Assembly (NCBI RefSeq): GCF_020171945.1
Contig: NZ_JAIVAP010000010.1
Span: forward strand, 103,237-167,236
Length of the DNA stretch: 64,000 nucleotides
Reading direction: 5' to 3'
DNA from: Bacillus infantis
Lineage (GTDB): Bacteria > Bacillota > Bacilli > Bacillales > Cytobacillaceae
Position numbers and translations under genes: made by a program. Each line of letters begins with the position of its first letter. Within the stretch, counting starts at the first letter, position 1. Below, piece after piece: positions 10,553 through 21,593 of this stretch. The notes under the pieces were generated by a model, which ran no database searches, was not told where the DNA came from, and saw only the letters and a program-made list of their open reading frames with translations.

Positions 10553-11830
10553 TTGGATACTGTGATAGCCTTTATTATCATTTTTGGAGCCCTTGTTTTT
10601 TTCCATGAGTTGGGGCATTTTGTATTCGCCAAAAGGGCCGGCATTCTTTGCCGTGAGTTTGCAATAGGTTTCGGCCCGAAGGTGTTCTCCCATAAAAAAG
10701 GAGAGACTGTCTACACCATCCGTCTGCTTCCGATCGGGGGATTTGTCAGGATGGCAGGGGAAGATCCTGAAATGGTGGAAATCAAACCGGGCTATCGTGT
10801 TGGTTTGATTTTGGATGAAGACGAACGGGTCAGCAAAATCATTCTTAACAATAAAGATAAATATCCGGATGCAAGGCCGATTGAAGTGGAATATGCCGAC
10901 ATCGAGCATGATCTTGTCATCCGCGGCTATGCCGAGGGTGAAGAGGAAGAAAGGCTTGTATCATATCCGATCAACAAGGATGCTCTCCTTGTTGAGGATG
11001 GTGTGGAAACACTCATCGCCCCGTATGACAGGCAGTTTGCTTCCAAGACGCTCGGGCAGAGGACTATGGCCATATTTGCCGGACCGATGATGAACTTCAT
11101 CCTTGCATTTGTCGTCTTTGTACTGATCGGCCTTCTTCAGGGAATGCCGACAAACGAACCTGAGCTTGGGCGACTGACGCCTGATGGAGCTGCCAAGGAC
11201 TCAGGCCTCCTTGAAGGAGATCAGGTCCAGAGCATCAATGGCGCTGAAATCTCAAGCTGGAACGATGTGGTGGAAATCATCCAGCAGAGTCCGGGTAAAG
11301 AGCTGGATTTCATCCTTAGCCGCGATGGAGAAGAGCTTGAAATACCTGTAACCCCTGAGGCAAGGGAAGTTGAAGGGGAAAAAGGCAAAGAAACCATTGG
11401 CATAATCGGCGTATACAGCCCGATGGAGAAATCTCCTCTGAAAGCCATCGCTTATGGCGCAGAGGAAACATACACATGGACGAAAGAGATTTTCGTCATG
11501 CTTGGAAAGCTAGTCACAGGCCAGTTCTCCATTGATGCTTTATCAGGCCCTGTCGGCATCTATGTTTCAACAGATACAGTGGCTAAATCAGGCATCTATT
11601 ATCTGATGAAATGGGCAGGGATACTGAGCATCAACCTAGGAATCATGAATCTATTGCCGATTCCGGCGCTTGATGGCGGAAGGCTCATGTTCTTTGCAGT
11701 TGAAGCATTGCGGGGCAAGCCGATCGACCGCAACAAAGAAGGGATGGTCCATTTTATCGGATTTGCCCTCCTTATGCTGCTGATGCTTGTTGTCACATGG
11801 AATGATATCCAGCGTTTCTTCCTGCAATAG
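10553..11830 (+). CDS. rasP: Site-2 zinc metalloprotease RasP (RseP family)
   Basis: A 425-residue intramembrane protease that cleaves anti-sigma factors (for example RsiW) and signal-peptide remnants in Bacillus. The zinc site HExxH is in the first membrane helix (FFHELGHF), the second ligand region in NLLPIPALDGGRL near the C-terminus, and a PDZ domain lies between (about residues 195-280). The start is uncertain: TTG at 10553 has AGGTGG about 8 bp upstream and begins MDTVIAF; a GTG at 10541 lies inside that ribosome binding site. Followed by a terminator. Confidence 0.92.
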   Translation: MDTVIAFIIIFGALVFFHELGHFVFAKRAGILCREFAIGFGPKVFSHKKGETVYTIRLLPIGGFVRMAGEDPEMVEIKPGYRVGLILDEDERVSKIILNNKDKYPDARPIEVEYADIEHDLVIRGYAEGEEEERLVSYPINKDALLVEDGVETLIAPYDRQFASKTLGQRTMAIFAGPMMNFILAFVVFVLIGLLQGMPTNEPELGRLTPDGAAKDSGLLEGDQVQSINGAEISSWNDVVEIIQQSPGKELDFILSRDGEELEIPVTPEAREVEGEKGKETIGIIGVYSPMEKSPLKAIAYGAEETYTWTKEIFVMLGKLVTGQFSIDALSGPVGIYVSTDTVAKSGIYYLMKWAGILSINLGIMNLLPIPALDGGRLMFFAVEALRGKPIDRNKEGMVHFIGFALLMLLMLVVTWNDIQRFFLQ

Positions 11831-11849
11831 AATAAAATGAAACATCTGC

Positions 11850-11884
11850 GGCTATCTCCAGAACCGGCGATAGCCCAGTTTTTT
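11850..11884 (+). terminator. Intrinsic terminator after rasP
   Basis: GGCTATC and GATAGCC with a 12-nt loop, then CAGTTTTTT. Confidence 0.75.
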
Positions 11885-11939
11885 CTCCGGATACCCGGGA
11901 AACGGGACAAGCCTTACCCTGATTAAGAATTAATTTTGA

Positions 11940-13664
<1,725 letters not shown>

Positions 13665-13674
13665 TTTAAACTAA

Positions 13675-13702
13675 AAACGGATCCCGCTGCGGGGTCCGTT
13701 TT
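13675..13702 (+). terminator. Intrinsic terminator after proS
   Basis: AAACGGATCCC, loop GCTGC, GGGGTCCGTTT. Confidence 0.85.
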
Positions 13703-13836
13703 AATTTGTGGGAAGACTTTAATGTTGGTATTTTAGTTTAAGTTTTTTTTCGTAAGGATTGTTGATTTTAATGATATTCATCTGAGATTTACATTTTGTG
13801 GTATTGTATCCTAATTTGAGTAGCCAGCAAGCCTTT

Positions 13837-14027
13837 AAATAAGCGGAAAATTTCCGGTTAGACTGCTGAATATGGCACGGGTGGGTGTAAATAAGGGGAG
13901 AATTTCCGGTTAAACGGAGCGAAGTTGCTCATTTCCCTGTTTTTTGAGTCGATAGACGGAAATTCTCCGTCTATTTGAGCTGTTTTTAGAGCTTTTTTGA
14001 AATGAGGGGGAATTTCTCCGCTTATTT
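13837..14027. repeat. Cluster of four degenerate hairpin repeats
   Basis: Four related dyads occur at 13837, 13889, 13953 and 14000. The core in each is a purine-rich arm, AATTT or AATTC, and the complementary arm (for example GCGGAAAATTTCC, GACGGAAATTCTCCGTC, GGGGGAATTTCTCC). The outer flanks ATAAG...CTTAT can also pair between units. Spacing is 52, 64 and 47 bp. There is no coding sequence and no T-run at each unit. Function unknown. Confidence 0.65.
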
Positions 14028-14197
14028 TTCAACCTGTCAATGATTCCTTCAATCAGGTCCGGAAAGGCAAGCTCTTTTATGAAACGGCGGGAACAAAACG
14101 CCTACTGAAGAGGTATTTTATCATATCTTAAAAGGATGACAAGATAGCAAAACCTGTGCGAAAAGAGCCTTTTAAAAAACCCCAGAAAGTTTATAAG

Positions 14198-14378
14198 CCT
14201 GTTGAGTGGAGTGGTAGGCACGAAGAATCCTCATTTTTCTCGTGCGATGAATCTACATGAAAGGTTATTCAACATCCTGCGGGAAATAGCGGCAAGGCTG
14301 AGACCCCGCAAGAGCTTGCTCTGAGGAGCTCAGCGTCGCCCCGGGGAAAGCGAAGTGCCTGCAACGGAAATCAACAGG
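14198..14378. repeat. Small element with inverted ends (MITE/REP-like)
   Basis: The left end CCTGTTGAGTGGAGTGG and right end terminating ATCAACAGG are imperfect inverted repeats, with AGGCAC/GTGCCT as an inner conserved pair. The inside holds GAGACCCCGC and GAAAGCGAAGTGCCTG, wording typical, from memory, of a repeat family dispersed in Bacillaceae genomes. About 40 bp in the left half (near 14230-14270) does not fit the family pattern and may be an internal insertion. No ORF. Non-autonomous nature is inference. Confidence 0.6.
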
Positions 14379-14535
14379 CTCATCTACAGCAGACAATTTT
14401 TCTGCAAATCACAACCAGATTACTCCAGGTGTTAAACATCATGGCTCTTGTATAACATTTTAAAAAGTAGGCATGCCAAATCAGAACCAACTTCATTTTC
14501 ACACTATTTCTTTTTCAAAACACACCCACTCTTTA

Positions 14536-14544
14536 TGGTATAAT
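14536..14544 (+). promoter_or_regulatory. Sigma-A promoter (extended -10) of polC
   Basis: TGGTATAAT, a perfect extended -10, about 65 bp before the polC start; the -35 is weak. Confidence 0.65.
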
Positions 14545-14612
14545 GACTAATGTTTCTAACCAAAAAAACAATCACATATATAAAATAGATTTTAAGGATA
14601 GGAGAGAGAACG

Positions 14613-17600
14613 ATGAGCGATGCCACAGGCAAAAAAGAGCGATTCCACCTCTTGCTCCAGCAGCTTCAACTCACAGAAGATGCCTTTGTAAAGCATTTTG
14701 AGAATGCGCAAATAGACAAAGTAGTAATAGAAAAGCAGGCAAAGAAATGGCATTTCTACTTCCTGTTTGACAGCATATTGCCATGCAGTGTCTTCAGCCG
14801 GTTTTCTGTCCAGCTGGAAAAAACATTTTCACATATAGCCAACACTTCTTTCACTATAGAAGTGGCAGACCAGAACTTCACAGAAGAACTGCTCCTGGAT
14901 TACTGGAAAAGCTGCATCCAGGAAATCGAGGGGATATCGCCTCCGCTGATCAAGCTTCTGAATGAACAGACGCCAAAGGTGCAGGGGACGAAGGTCATAT
15001 TGAACGTCCGCAATGAAATGGAAGGACTGGCGATCAAGCGGAAGTATGCCGGCATGATAGCGAATGTCTTCCAGACGTTTGGTTTCCCTATGCTGACTAT
15101 CGATACAGAAATAAATGCCGATTCCTCATCCAATGCTGAGTATGAGCAGTTCCTGAAGGCAAAACAGCAGGAAGACCAGGAACGGGGCCGCCAGGCAATG
15201 ATCGATATGCAGAAAAAAGAAGCCGAGGGCGATTCAGGCTCAGGCGAACTGCAGGGACCGCTGTCTATCGGCCTTACCATCAAGGACGATGCAGACTTCA
15301 GGCGTCTTGAGGAAATTGTCGATGAAGAGCGCAGAGTTGCGGTTGAAGGCTTTATTTTTGCAGCTGAAACGAAGGAGCTCCGAAGCGGCAGGACTCTGCT
15401 GACCTTTAAGGTCACAGACTACACAAGCTCCATCATGGTCAAAATGTTTTCGCGCGACAAAGAGGATGCAGCTCTGTTCCAGCATGTCCAAAAAGGCATG
15501 TGGGTGAAGGTCCGCGGAAGCATCCAAAATGATACATTTGTGCGCGACCTGGTCATGATCGGAAACGACATTAATGAGATTAAGCCGGTCCTAAGAAAAG
15601 ACACTGCACCTGAAGACGAGAAACGGGTCGAGCTTCACCTCCATACCCCTATGAGCCAGATGGACGCAGTTTCATCGGTAAGTGCGCTGGTATCACAGGC
15701 CAAGAAATGGGGCCATAAGGCGATTGCCATTACAGACCATGCCGTGGCACAGTCTTTCCCGGAGGCATTTGGTGCAGGAAAGAAAAATGATATTAAAATC
15801 CTTTATGGAGTCGAAATCAATCTGATTGATGACGGCGTTCCGATTGCCTATAATTCTGCCCCGATCCACCTGGCAGAAGGTACGTATATCGTCTTTGACG
15901 TGGAAACAACAGGGCTTTCCGCTGTTTATGATACAATCATCGAGCTTGCAGCTGTCAAAATACACGACGGCGAAATCATCGACAGATTCGAATCATTTGC
16001 CAACCCGCATCATCCTCTGTCAGCGACAACGATAAATTTAACAGGCATCACTGATGACGATGTCAGAAATGCCCCAGAGGTTGAAGAGGTGCTCCGCAGG
16101 TTTAAAGAGTGGTCCCAGAACGATATCCTGGTTGCCCATAACGCATCATTTGATATGGGCTTTCTGAATACAGGATATAAAAGATATGGTGTCGGCAAAG
16201 CCGCCAACCCTGTCATCGACACGCTGGAGCTTGCAAGGTTCCTGCTTCCGGAGATGAAGAACCACCGCCTCAACACACTGGCTAAGAAATTCGATGTTGA
16301 GCTTACACAGCATCACAGAGCCATTTATGATGCAGAAGCCACAGGCTATCTATTGATCAAGATGCTCAAAGAGGTTATGCAAAAAGGCATTGAATACCAT
16401 AATCAGCTTAATGACAATATGGGCAAGGGCAATGCCTACCAAAGGGCACGTCCATCCCATTGCACGCTGCTGGCCCAGACAGAAGCCGGCCTTAAGAATC
16501 TGTTCAAGCTTGTGTCCATTTCACATATGAACTATTTTTACCGGGTTCCGAGGGTTCCCCGTTCATTACTTGAAAAGTACAGGGATGGCATCCTTGTCGG
16601 TTCGGGCTGCGACCGCGGCGAGGTTTTTGAAGCTATGATGCAGAAGGGGCCGGAAGAAGCTGAAGACTTGGCCTCCTTTTACGACTATCTTGAGGTTCAT
16701 CCCAAAGCTGTCTATGCACACCTGATTGAAATGGAGCTGGTCAGGGATGAAAAAGCACTGGAAGAAATCATTTCGAATATCGTAAAACTTGGTGAAAAAC
16801 TGGACATCCCTGTCGCTGCTACCGGAAATGTCCATTATCTGAATCCTGTTGATAAAATATACAGGAAAATCCTGATCAATTCACAGGGCGGCGCCAATCC
16901 GCTGAACCGCCATCAGCTCCCGGATGTACATTTCCGGACAACAAATGAAATGCTCGACGCCTTCTCTTTCCTCGGCAAAGAAAAGGCAAAGGAAATTGTT
17001 GTCGAAAACACGAATAAAGTTGCGGATATGATAGACAGCATCAAACCGATCAAGGACGATCTGTACACCCCGAAAATCGAAGGTGCTGATGAAGAAATGC
17101 GCAATATGAGCTATGACATGGCTAGGCGGATCTATGGGGATGAACTGCCGGAAATCGTCGAGGCCAGGCTTGAAAAAGAGCTTAAGAGCATCATTGGCCA
17201 CGGGTTTGCCGTCATTTACCTGATCTCTCATAAGCTAGTAAAAAAATCGCTGAATGATGGGTACCTCGTTGGTTCGCGGGGATCGGTCGGTTCTTCCTTT
17301 GTCGCAACCATGACCGAGATTACGGAAGTAAACCCGCTGCCGCCGCATTATGTCTGCCCGGCCTGCAAGCATTCCGAGTTCTTTAACGACGGCTCTGTCG
17401 GATCGGGCTTTGATCTGCCTGACAAAAACTGCCCGACTTGCGATATTCCATACCGCAAAGACGGCCATGACATCCCGTTTGAAACGTTCCTCGGATTCAA
17501 AGGGGACAAAGTCCCTGATATTGACTTGAACTTTTCAGGCGAATATCAGCCGAGGGCACATAATTACACAAAGGTGCTGTTCGGTGAAGACAATGTTTAC

Positions 17601-18935
17601 CGTGCCGGAACGATCGGCACTGTAGCAGATAAGACGGCTTACGGTTATGTTAAGGCATATCAGCAGGACAACAACCTGCAGATCCGCGGTGCAGAGATTG
17701 ACCGCCTTGCATCAGGCTGCACAGGCGTTAAAAGGACGACCGGCCAGCACCCTGGGGGCATCATCGTTGTTCCTGATTATATGGATATCTTCGATTTCTC
17801 GCCGATCCAGTTTCCGGCTGATGACAGAACATCAGAATGGAAGACGACCCATTTTGACTTCCATTCGATCCATGACAATCTCCTGAAGCTCGATATACTC
17901 GGCCATGATGACCCGACTGTCATCAGGATGCTCCAGGATCTGAGCGGAATTGATCCGAAGACGATACCGACTGATGATCCTGAAGTCATGAAGATTTTCT
18001 CCGGAACTGAATCATTGGGCGTCACTCAAGATCAGATCATGTGTAAAACAGGGACGCTTGGCATACCGGAATTCGGGACGCGCTTTGTCCGCCAGATGCT
18101 TGAGGATACGAAGCCGACCACCTTCTCTGAGCTTGTACAGATCTCAGGCCTGTCGCACGGGACGGATGTATGGCTCGGCAATGCACAGGAGCTGATCCAT
18201 AACAGCATCTGTACCCTGAGTGAGGTTATCGGCTGCCGTGATGACATTATGGTGTATTTGATCTATCAGGGCCTTGAGCCTGCCTTCGCCTTCAAAATCA
18301 TGGAGTCAGTCCGTAAAGGGAAAGGGCTCTCTGATGAAATGGAAGAAGAAATGCGCAGAAATGAAGTGCCTGAATGGTATATTGATTCCTGCAAAAAGAT
18401 AAAATACATGTTCCCGAAAGCACACGCCGCCGCTTATGTTTTGATGGCTGTCCGGATTGCGTATTTCAAAGTGCATCACGCCCTTCTATATTATGCTGCC
18501 TACTTTACGGTCAGGGCTGAAGACTTTGATGTAGAAGCAATGGTCCGCGGATCTCAGGCCATCAGGGCGAAGATCGAGGAAATCAACGCAAAAGGACTTG
18601 ACGCTTCACCAAAGGAAAAGAACCTTCTTACCGTCATGGAGCTTGCTCTGGAAATGAACGAACGCGGCTATAAATTCTCCAAAGTGGACTTGTACCGTTC
18701 GGATGCAACTGATTTCATCATCGACGGAGATTCTCTCATCCCGCCATTCAATGCAATACCGGGGCTTGGCACAAATGCAGCCCTTAACATTGTAAAGGCA
18801 AGGGGAGAAGGGGAGTTCCTCTCTAAAGAAGATCTCCAGCAAAGAGGAAGGATCTCCAAAACGATCCTTGAGTACCTGGATAACCACGGCTGCCTGGAGT
18901 CTCTCCCAGATCAAAACCAGCTGTCATTATTCTAA
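14613..18935 (+). CDS. polC: DNA polymerase III PolC (replicative, Gram-positive type)
   Basis: A 1440-residue replicative polymerase. In order: N-terminal domain, OB fold (about 240-330), PHP domain starting at [17 protein letters not shown], an inserted DEDDh 3'-5' exonuclease ([40 protein letters not shown]), then the palm/fingers with [15 protein letters not shown] and [12 protein letters not shown] and a zinc-binding cluster ([17 protein letters not shown]). The C-terminus ends QLSLF, a beta-clamp-binding type. Length equals that of Bacillus PolC. ATG has GGAGAG upstream. Monocistronic by its flanking spacers. Confidence 0.98.
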   Translation: MSDATGKKERFHLLLQQLQLTEDAFVKHFENAQIDKVVIEKQAKKWHFYFLFDSILPCSVFSRFSVQLEKTFSHIANTSFTIEVADQNFTEELLLDYWKSCIQEIEGISPPLIKLLNEQTPKVQGTKVILNVRNEMEGLAIKRKYAGMIANVFQTFGFPMLTIDTEINADSSSNAEYEQFLKAKQQEDQERGRQAMIDMQKKEAEGDSGSGELQGPLSIGLTIKDDADFRRLEEIVDEERRVAVEGFIFAAETKELRSGRTLLTFKVTDYTSSIMVKMFSRDKEDAALFQHVQKGMWVKVRGSIQNDTFVRDLVMIGNDINEIKPVLRKDTAPEDEKRVELHLHTPMSQMDAVSSVSALVSQAKKWGHKAIAITDHAVAQSFPEAFGAGKKNDIKILYGVEINLIDDGVPIAYNSAPIHLAEGTYIVFDVETTGLSAVYDTIIELAAVKIHDGEIIDRFESFANPHHPLSATTINLTGITDDDVRNAPEVEEVLRRFKEWSQNDILVAHNASFDMGFLNTGYKRYGVGKAANPVIDTLELARFLLPEMKNHRLNTLAKKFDVELTQHHRAIYDAEATGYLLIKMLKEVMQKGIEYHNQLNDNMGKGNAYQRARPSHCTLLAQTEAGLKNLFKLVSISHMNYFYRVPRVPRSLLEKYRDGILVGSGCDRGEVFEAMMQKGPEEAEDLASFYDYLEVHPKAVYAHLIEMELVRDEKALEEIISNIVKLGEKLDIPVAATGNVHYLNPVDKIYRKILINSQGGANPLNRHQLPDVHFRTTNEMLDAFSFLGKEKAKEIVVENTNKVADMIDSIKPIKDDLYTPKIEGADEEMRNMSYDMARRIYGDELPEIVEARLEKELKSIIGHGFAVIYLISHKLVKKSLNDGYLVGSRGSVGSSFVATMTEITEVNPLPPHYVCPACKHSEFFNDGSVGSGFDLPDKNCPTCDIPYRKDGHDIPFETFLGFKGDKVPDIDLNFSGEYQPRAHNYTKVLFGEDNVYRAGTIGTVADKTAYGYVKAYQQDNNLQIRGAEIDRLASGCTGVKRTTGQHPGGIIVVPDYMDIFDFSPIQFPADDRTSEWKTTHFDFHSIHDNLLKLDILGHDDPTVIRMLQDLSGIDPKTIPTDDPEVMKIFSGTESLGVTQDQIMCKTGTLGIPEFGTRFVRQMLEDTKPTTFSELVQISGLSHGTDVWLGNAQELIHNSICTLSEVIGCRDDIMVYLIYQGLEPAFAFKIMESVRKGKGLSDEMEEEMRRNEVPEWYIDSCKKIKYMFPKAHAAAYVLMAVRIAYFKVHHALLYYAAYFTVRAEDFDVEAMVRGSQAIRAKIEEINAKGLDASPKEKNLLTVMELALEMNERGYKFSKVDLYRSDATDFIIDGDSLIPPFNAIPGLGTNAALNIVKARGEGEFLSKEDLQQRGRISKTILEYLDNHGCLESLPDQNQLSLF

Positions 18936-18997
18936 ACCAGGAGTTTGGCTGCAGTATCCGCTGGCATGGCAAACCCTTGCCAGTACCGCTGTTCCAT

Positions 18998-19026
18998 TTG
19001 CATAAAAAATTTGGTTATGGTATAGT
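18998..19026 (+). promoter_or_regulatory. Sigma-A promoter of the rimP-nusA operon
   Basis: TTGCAT, 17 bp, TATAGT with an extended TG. It starts a leader of about 245 nt. Confidence 0.75.
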
Positions 19027-19057
19027 TTTATTGGAAATACTAAGGATAACTCTCGAA

Positions 19058-19081
19058 AAAGAGTGGGGCAACCCACTCTTT
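19058..19081 (+). promoter_or_regulatory. Leader hairpin 1 of rimP-nusA
   Basis: AAAGAGTGGG, GCAA tetraloop, CCCACTCTTT, a perfect 10-bp stem without a T-run after it. Probably structural or pausing rather than terminating. Confidence 0.6.
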
Positions 19082-19150
19082 CGTGTTGTGTACGCTAATT
19101 TCTGAACGCTTCTCCAGGCATCTGCTCTGTAAAAGAAGCATGTTCCGGCT

Positions 19151-19182
19151 GAGAGCCCCCCCTTAGAGGGGGGTCTCTTTAA
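19151..19182 (+). terminator. Leader hairpin 2 of rimP-nusA, weak terminator
   Basis: A GC-rich stem (GAG..CCCCCC / GGGGGG.CTC) followed by only three T. A strong stem with a poor U-tract is the form expected for a NusA-dependent terminator; in B. subtilis nusA is known to autoregulate this way. The assignment here is inference. Confidence 0.55.
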
Positions 19183-19276
19183 ATGCCGGGGCCAGGCTTT
19201 TTGCAGGCATGGGCCTGAGCATCCCGGGATATTACATACGGGTTTAAGGATGCCTTAACACCAAAGGAGGGAAATT

Positions 19277-19747
19277 ATGAGCAAAGTGACTGAAACCGTC
19301 GAAGAGCTGGTCACCCCTATCGTGGATGATCTTAATCTGGAGCTGGTTGATATTGAATATGTTAAAGAAGGAAAAGAGTGGTTCCTTCGCGTATTTATTG
19401 ATAAGGAGCAGGGTGTAGACATTGAAGAATGCGGCCTTGTCAGCGAAAGGCTCAGCGAAAAGCTCGACGAACTCGATCCTATTCCTTATAACTATTTCCT
19501 GGAAGTCTCATCACCGGGTGCTGAACGCCCTCTGAAAAAAGAGAAGGACTATAAAAGTGCAATCGGAAAAAATGTCCTCATTAAAACGTATGAACCAATA
19601 GATGGCGAAAAAACGTTTGAAGGTAAGCTCACTCAATTTGATGGTGAAACAGTGACTGTGGAAGTCAGGGTCAAAACAAGAATAAAAACAATTTCCATTC
19701 CATACGAAAAAGTGGCCAATGCCCGTTTGGCAGTTACTTTCTCATAA
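19277..19747 (+). CDS. rimP: Ribosome maturation factor RimP
   Basis: A 156-residue RimP that assists 30S assembly. The N-terminal alpha/beta domain has [20 protein letters not shown] and [34 protein letters not shown] links to the C-terminal SH3-like barrel. First gene of the nusA-infB operon; AGGAGG ribosome binding site. Confidence 0.96.
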   Translation: MSKVTETVEELVTPIVDDLNLELVDIEYVKEGKEWFLRVFIDKEQGVDIEECGLVSERLSEKLDELDPIPYNYFLEVSSPGAERPLKKEKDYKSAIGKNVLIKTYEPIDGEKTFEGKLTQFDGETVTVEVRVKTRIKTISIPYEKVANARLAVTFS

Positions 19748-19789
19748 GGAAGAAACGAGATTTAGGAGATTAAAGGGGGATACAATCTC

Positions 19790-20974
19790 ATGAGCAGTGA
19801 ATTGCTGGATGCTCTGACGTTGCTGGAAAAAGAAAAAGGAATTTCTCGGGATATCATTATTGAGGCAATTGAAGCAGCCTTGATTTCAGCCTACCGCCGC
19901 AACTTTAACCAGGCGCAAAATGTCCGCATCGACTTGAACCTTGGAAGCGGAACAATGAGGGTTTTTGCCCGCAAGGAAGTAGTAGAGCAGGTCTTTGACC
20001 CGCGCCTGGAAATCAGCCTTGACGAAGCAAAGGCCATCAACCCGAATTATCAGGTTGAAGATGTGGTTGAATTGGAGGTCACTCCGAAGGACTTTGGCCG
20101 CATAGCTGCACAGACTGCCAAGCAGGTTGTGACACAGCGTGTCCGCGAGGCAGAGCGCGGGATCATCTATTCGGAATTCATCGACCGCGAAGAAGACATC
20201 ATGACCGGGATTGTCCAAAGGCAGGACCCTAAATTCATTTATGTCAGCCTCGGCAAGATCGAAGCCATTCTTCCGGCCAATGAGCAGATGCCTAATGAGC
20301 AATACAAGCCTCATGACAGGATCAAGGTCTTTATCACAAAAGTCGAAAAAACGACTAAAGGGCCGCAGATTTTTGTTTCCCGGACACATCCCGGCTTATT
20401 GAAGCGCCTGTTTGAAATTGAAGTGCCTGAAATTTATGACGGCACCGTAGAAATCAAATCGGTTTCAAGGGAAGCGGGAGACCGCTCCAAGATCTCAGTT
20501 CATGCTGACAACAGCGAAGTCGACCCGGTAGGATCCTGTGTAGGTCCAAAAGGGACTCGTGTACAGGCAGTCGTCAATGAGCTGAAAGGCGAGAAGATCG
20601 ACATTGTCAAATGGTCGCCGGATCCGGTTGTTTTTGTGGCAAATGCATTGAGCCCTTCCAAAGTGCTGGATGTAATTGTGAATGAAGAAGATAAGGCAAC
20701 CACGGTTATCGTGCCGGATTACCAGCTTTCGCTTGCAATCGGGAAGCGCGGGCAGAATGCGCGCCTTGCTGCCAAGCTGACCGGCTGGAAAATCGACATT
20801 AAATCTGAGACTGAAGCCCGTGAATCAGGCATTTTCCCGCGTGAAGAGTCACTTCTTTCTTTTGATGAAGAAGATTACGCTGATGATGCGGATTATGACT
20901 CTGATTCAGATTACACTTCTGAAGAAGATGCTGATTTCGAATCTGACTATGATGCAGATGAAGACAGGGAGTAA
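19790..20974 (+). CDS. nusA: Transcription termination/antitermination factor NusA
   Basis: A 394-residue NusA: N-terminal RNA-polymerase-binding domain, S1 domain (about 135-200, [20 protein letters not shown]), KH1 and KH2 ([31 protein letters not shown]). The C-terminal ~35 residues after [10 protein letters not shown] are almost entirely Asp, Glu, Ser and Tyr, making the protein longer than B. subtilis NusA (about 371). It lacks the acidic repeat domains of E. coli NusA. It likely controls its own operon through the leader terminator at 19151. Confidence 0.97.
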   Translation: MSSELLDALTLLEKEKGISRDIIIEAIEAALISAYRRNFNQAQNVRIDLNLGSGTMRVFARKEVVEQVFDPRLEISLDEAKAINPNYQVEDVVELEVTPKDFGRIAAQTAKQVVTQRVREAERGIIYSEFIDREEDIMTGIVQRQDPKFIYVSLGKIEAILPANEQMPNEQYKPHDRIKVFITKVEKTTKGPQIFVSRTHPGLLKRLFEIEVPEIYDGTVEIKSVSREAGDRSKISVHADNSEVDPVGSCVGPKGTRVQAVVNELKGEKIDIVKWSPDPVVFVANALSPSKVLDVIVNEEDKATTVIVPDYQLSLAIGKRGQNARLAAKLTGWKIDIKSETEARESGIFPREESLLSFDEEDYADDADYDSDSDYTSEEDADFESDYDADEDRE

Positions 20975-20990
20975 GAAAGGGTGAATGATC

Positions 20991-21272
20991 GTGAACAAGA
21001 ATAAAAAGGTTCCAATGCGTAAATGTGTCGCTACCGGTGAAATGAAGCCGAAAAAAGAACTGGTTCGCATCGTTCGCTCTAAGGAAGGTGAGGTCTCTTT
21101 GGATCTGACCGGGAAAAAGTCAGGCCGGGGAGCTTATCTTTCCAGAGATAAAGAAGCAGTCTTATCAGCACAAAAGAAAAATATACTCTCAAATCATCTC
21201 GATGCAGCAGTGGATGATTCTATATACGAAGAGCTTTTAGAGCTCATAGAGAAGGAGAAACGACTATCCTGA
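20991..21272 (+). CDS. ylxR: YlxR/RnpM RNA-binding protein (DUF448)
   Basis: A 93-residue small basic protein with the DUF448 core [22 protein letters not shown] and [11 protein letters not shown]. In B. subtilis the homologue binds RNase P RNA and modulates it. ATG at 20985 is only 2 bp after the AAAGGG site, so GTG 20991 at 8 bp is chosen, giving the family start MNKNKKVP. Its stop overlaps the next start by one base. Confidence 0.93.
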   Translation: MNKNKKVPMRKCVATGEMKPKKELVRIVRSKEGEVSLDLTGKKSGRGAYLSRDKEAVLSAQKKNILSNHLDAAVDDSIYEELLELIEKEKRLS

Positions 21273-21574
21273 TGAACTCAAATCAATGGATGTCATTGCT
21301 TGGCTTGGCCAATCGAGCACGCAGGATCATATCGGGTGAAGAGCTTTCCGTCAAAGAAATCAGAGGCGGCAAAGCGAAGCTCGTGCTGCTGTCAGCAGAT
21401 GCATCTGCGAATACAGCAAAAAAAGTGACAGACAAATGTAAATCCTATAACGTTCCATATAAAATAGTGGAAAATCGTCACCTTCTTGGTCAAGCGATCG
21501 GAAAAGAAGCACGTGTAGTTGTGGCTGTCCTTGACAGCGGGTTTGCAAAAAAACTGTTGACGCTGCTCGATTAA
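21272..21574 (+). CDS. ylxQ: L7Ae-family ribosomal protein YlxQ
   Basis: A 100-residue L7Ae/L30e-fold protein; homologues bind kink-turn RNA. Visible features: [32 protein letters not shown] and [21 protein letters not shown]. Coupled to ylxR by a one-base overlap and followed by infB after 19 bp. The RNA target in this organism is not known. Confidence 0.93.
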   Translation: MNSNQWMSLLGLANRARRIISGEELSVKEIRGGKAKLVLLSADASANTAKKVTDKCKSYNVPYKIVENRHLLGQAIGKEARVVVAVLDSGFAKKLLTLLD

Positions 21575-21593
21575 TTCTACCGGGGGTGAAAAT

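Larger units (their letters stand above)
13703..14612. other. Repeat-rich intergenic region before polC
   Basis: About 900 bp without a supported gene. It contains the hairpin cluster (13837-14027), a nondescript AT-rich stretch (14028-14197), the element with inverted ends (14198-14378) and the polC promoter region. No translated frame resembles a protein. Confidence 0.7.
18936..19276 (+). promoter_or_regulatory. polC-rimP spacer: promoter plus structured leader
   Basis: No gene is seen. The stretch holds the promoter at 18998, two hairpins, and a third weak pairing region (GCCGGGGCCAGGC with GCATGGGCCTGAGC) before the ribosome binding site AAAGGAGG. Confidence 0.6.
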
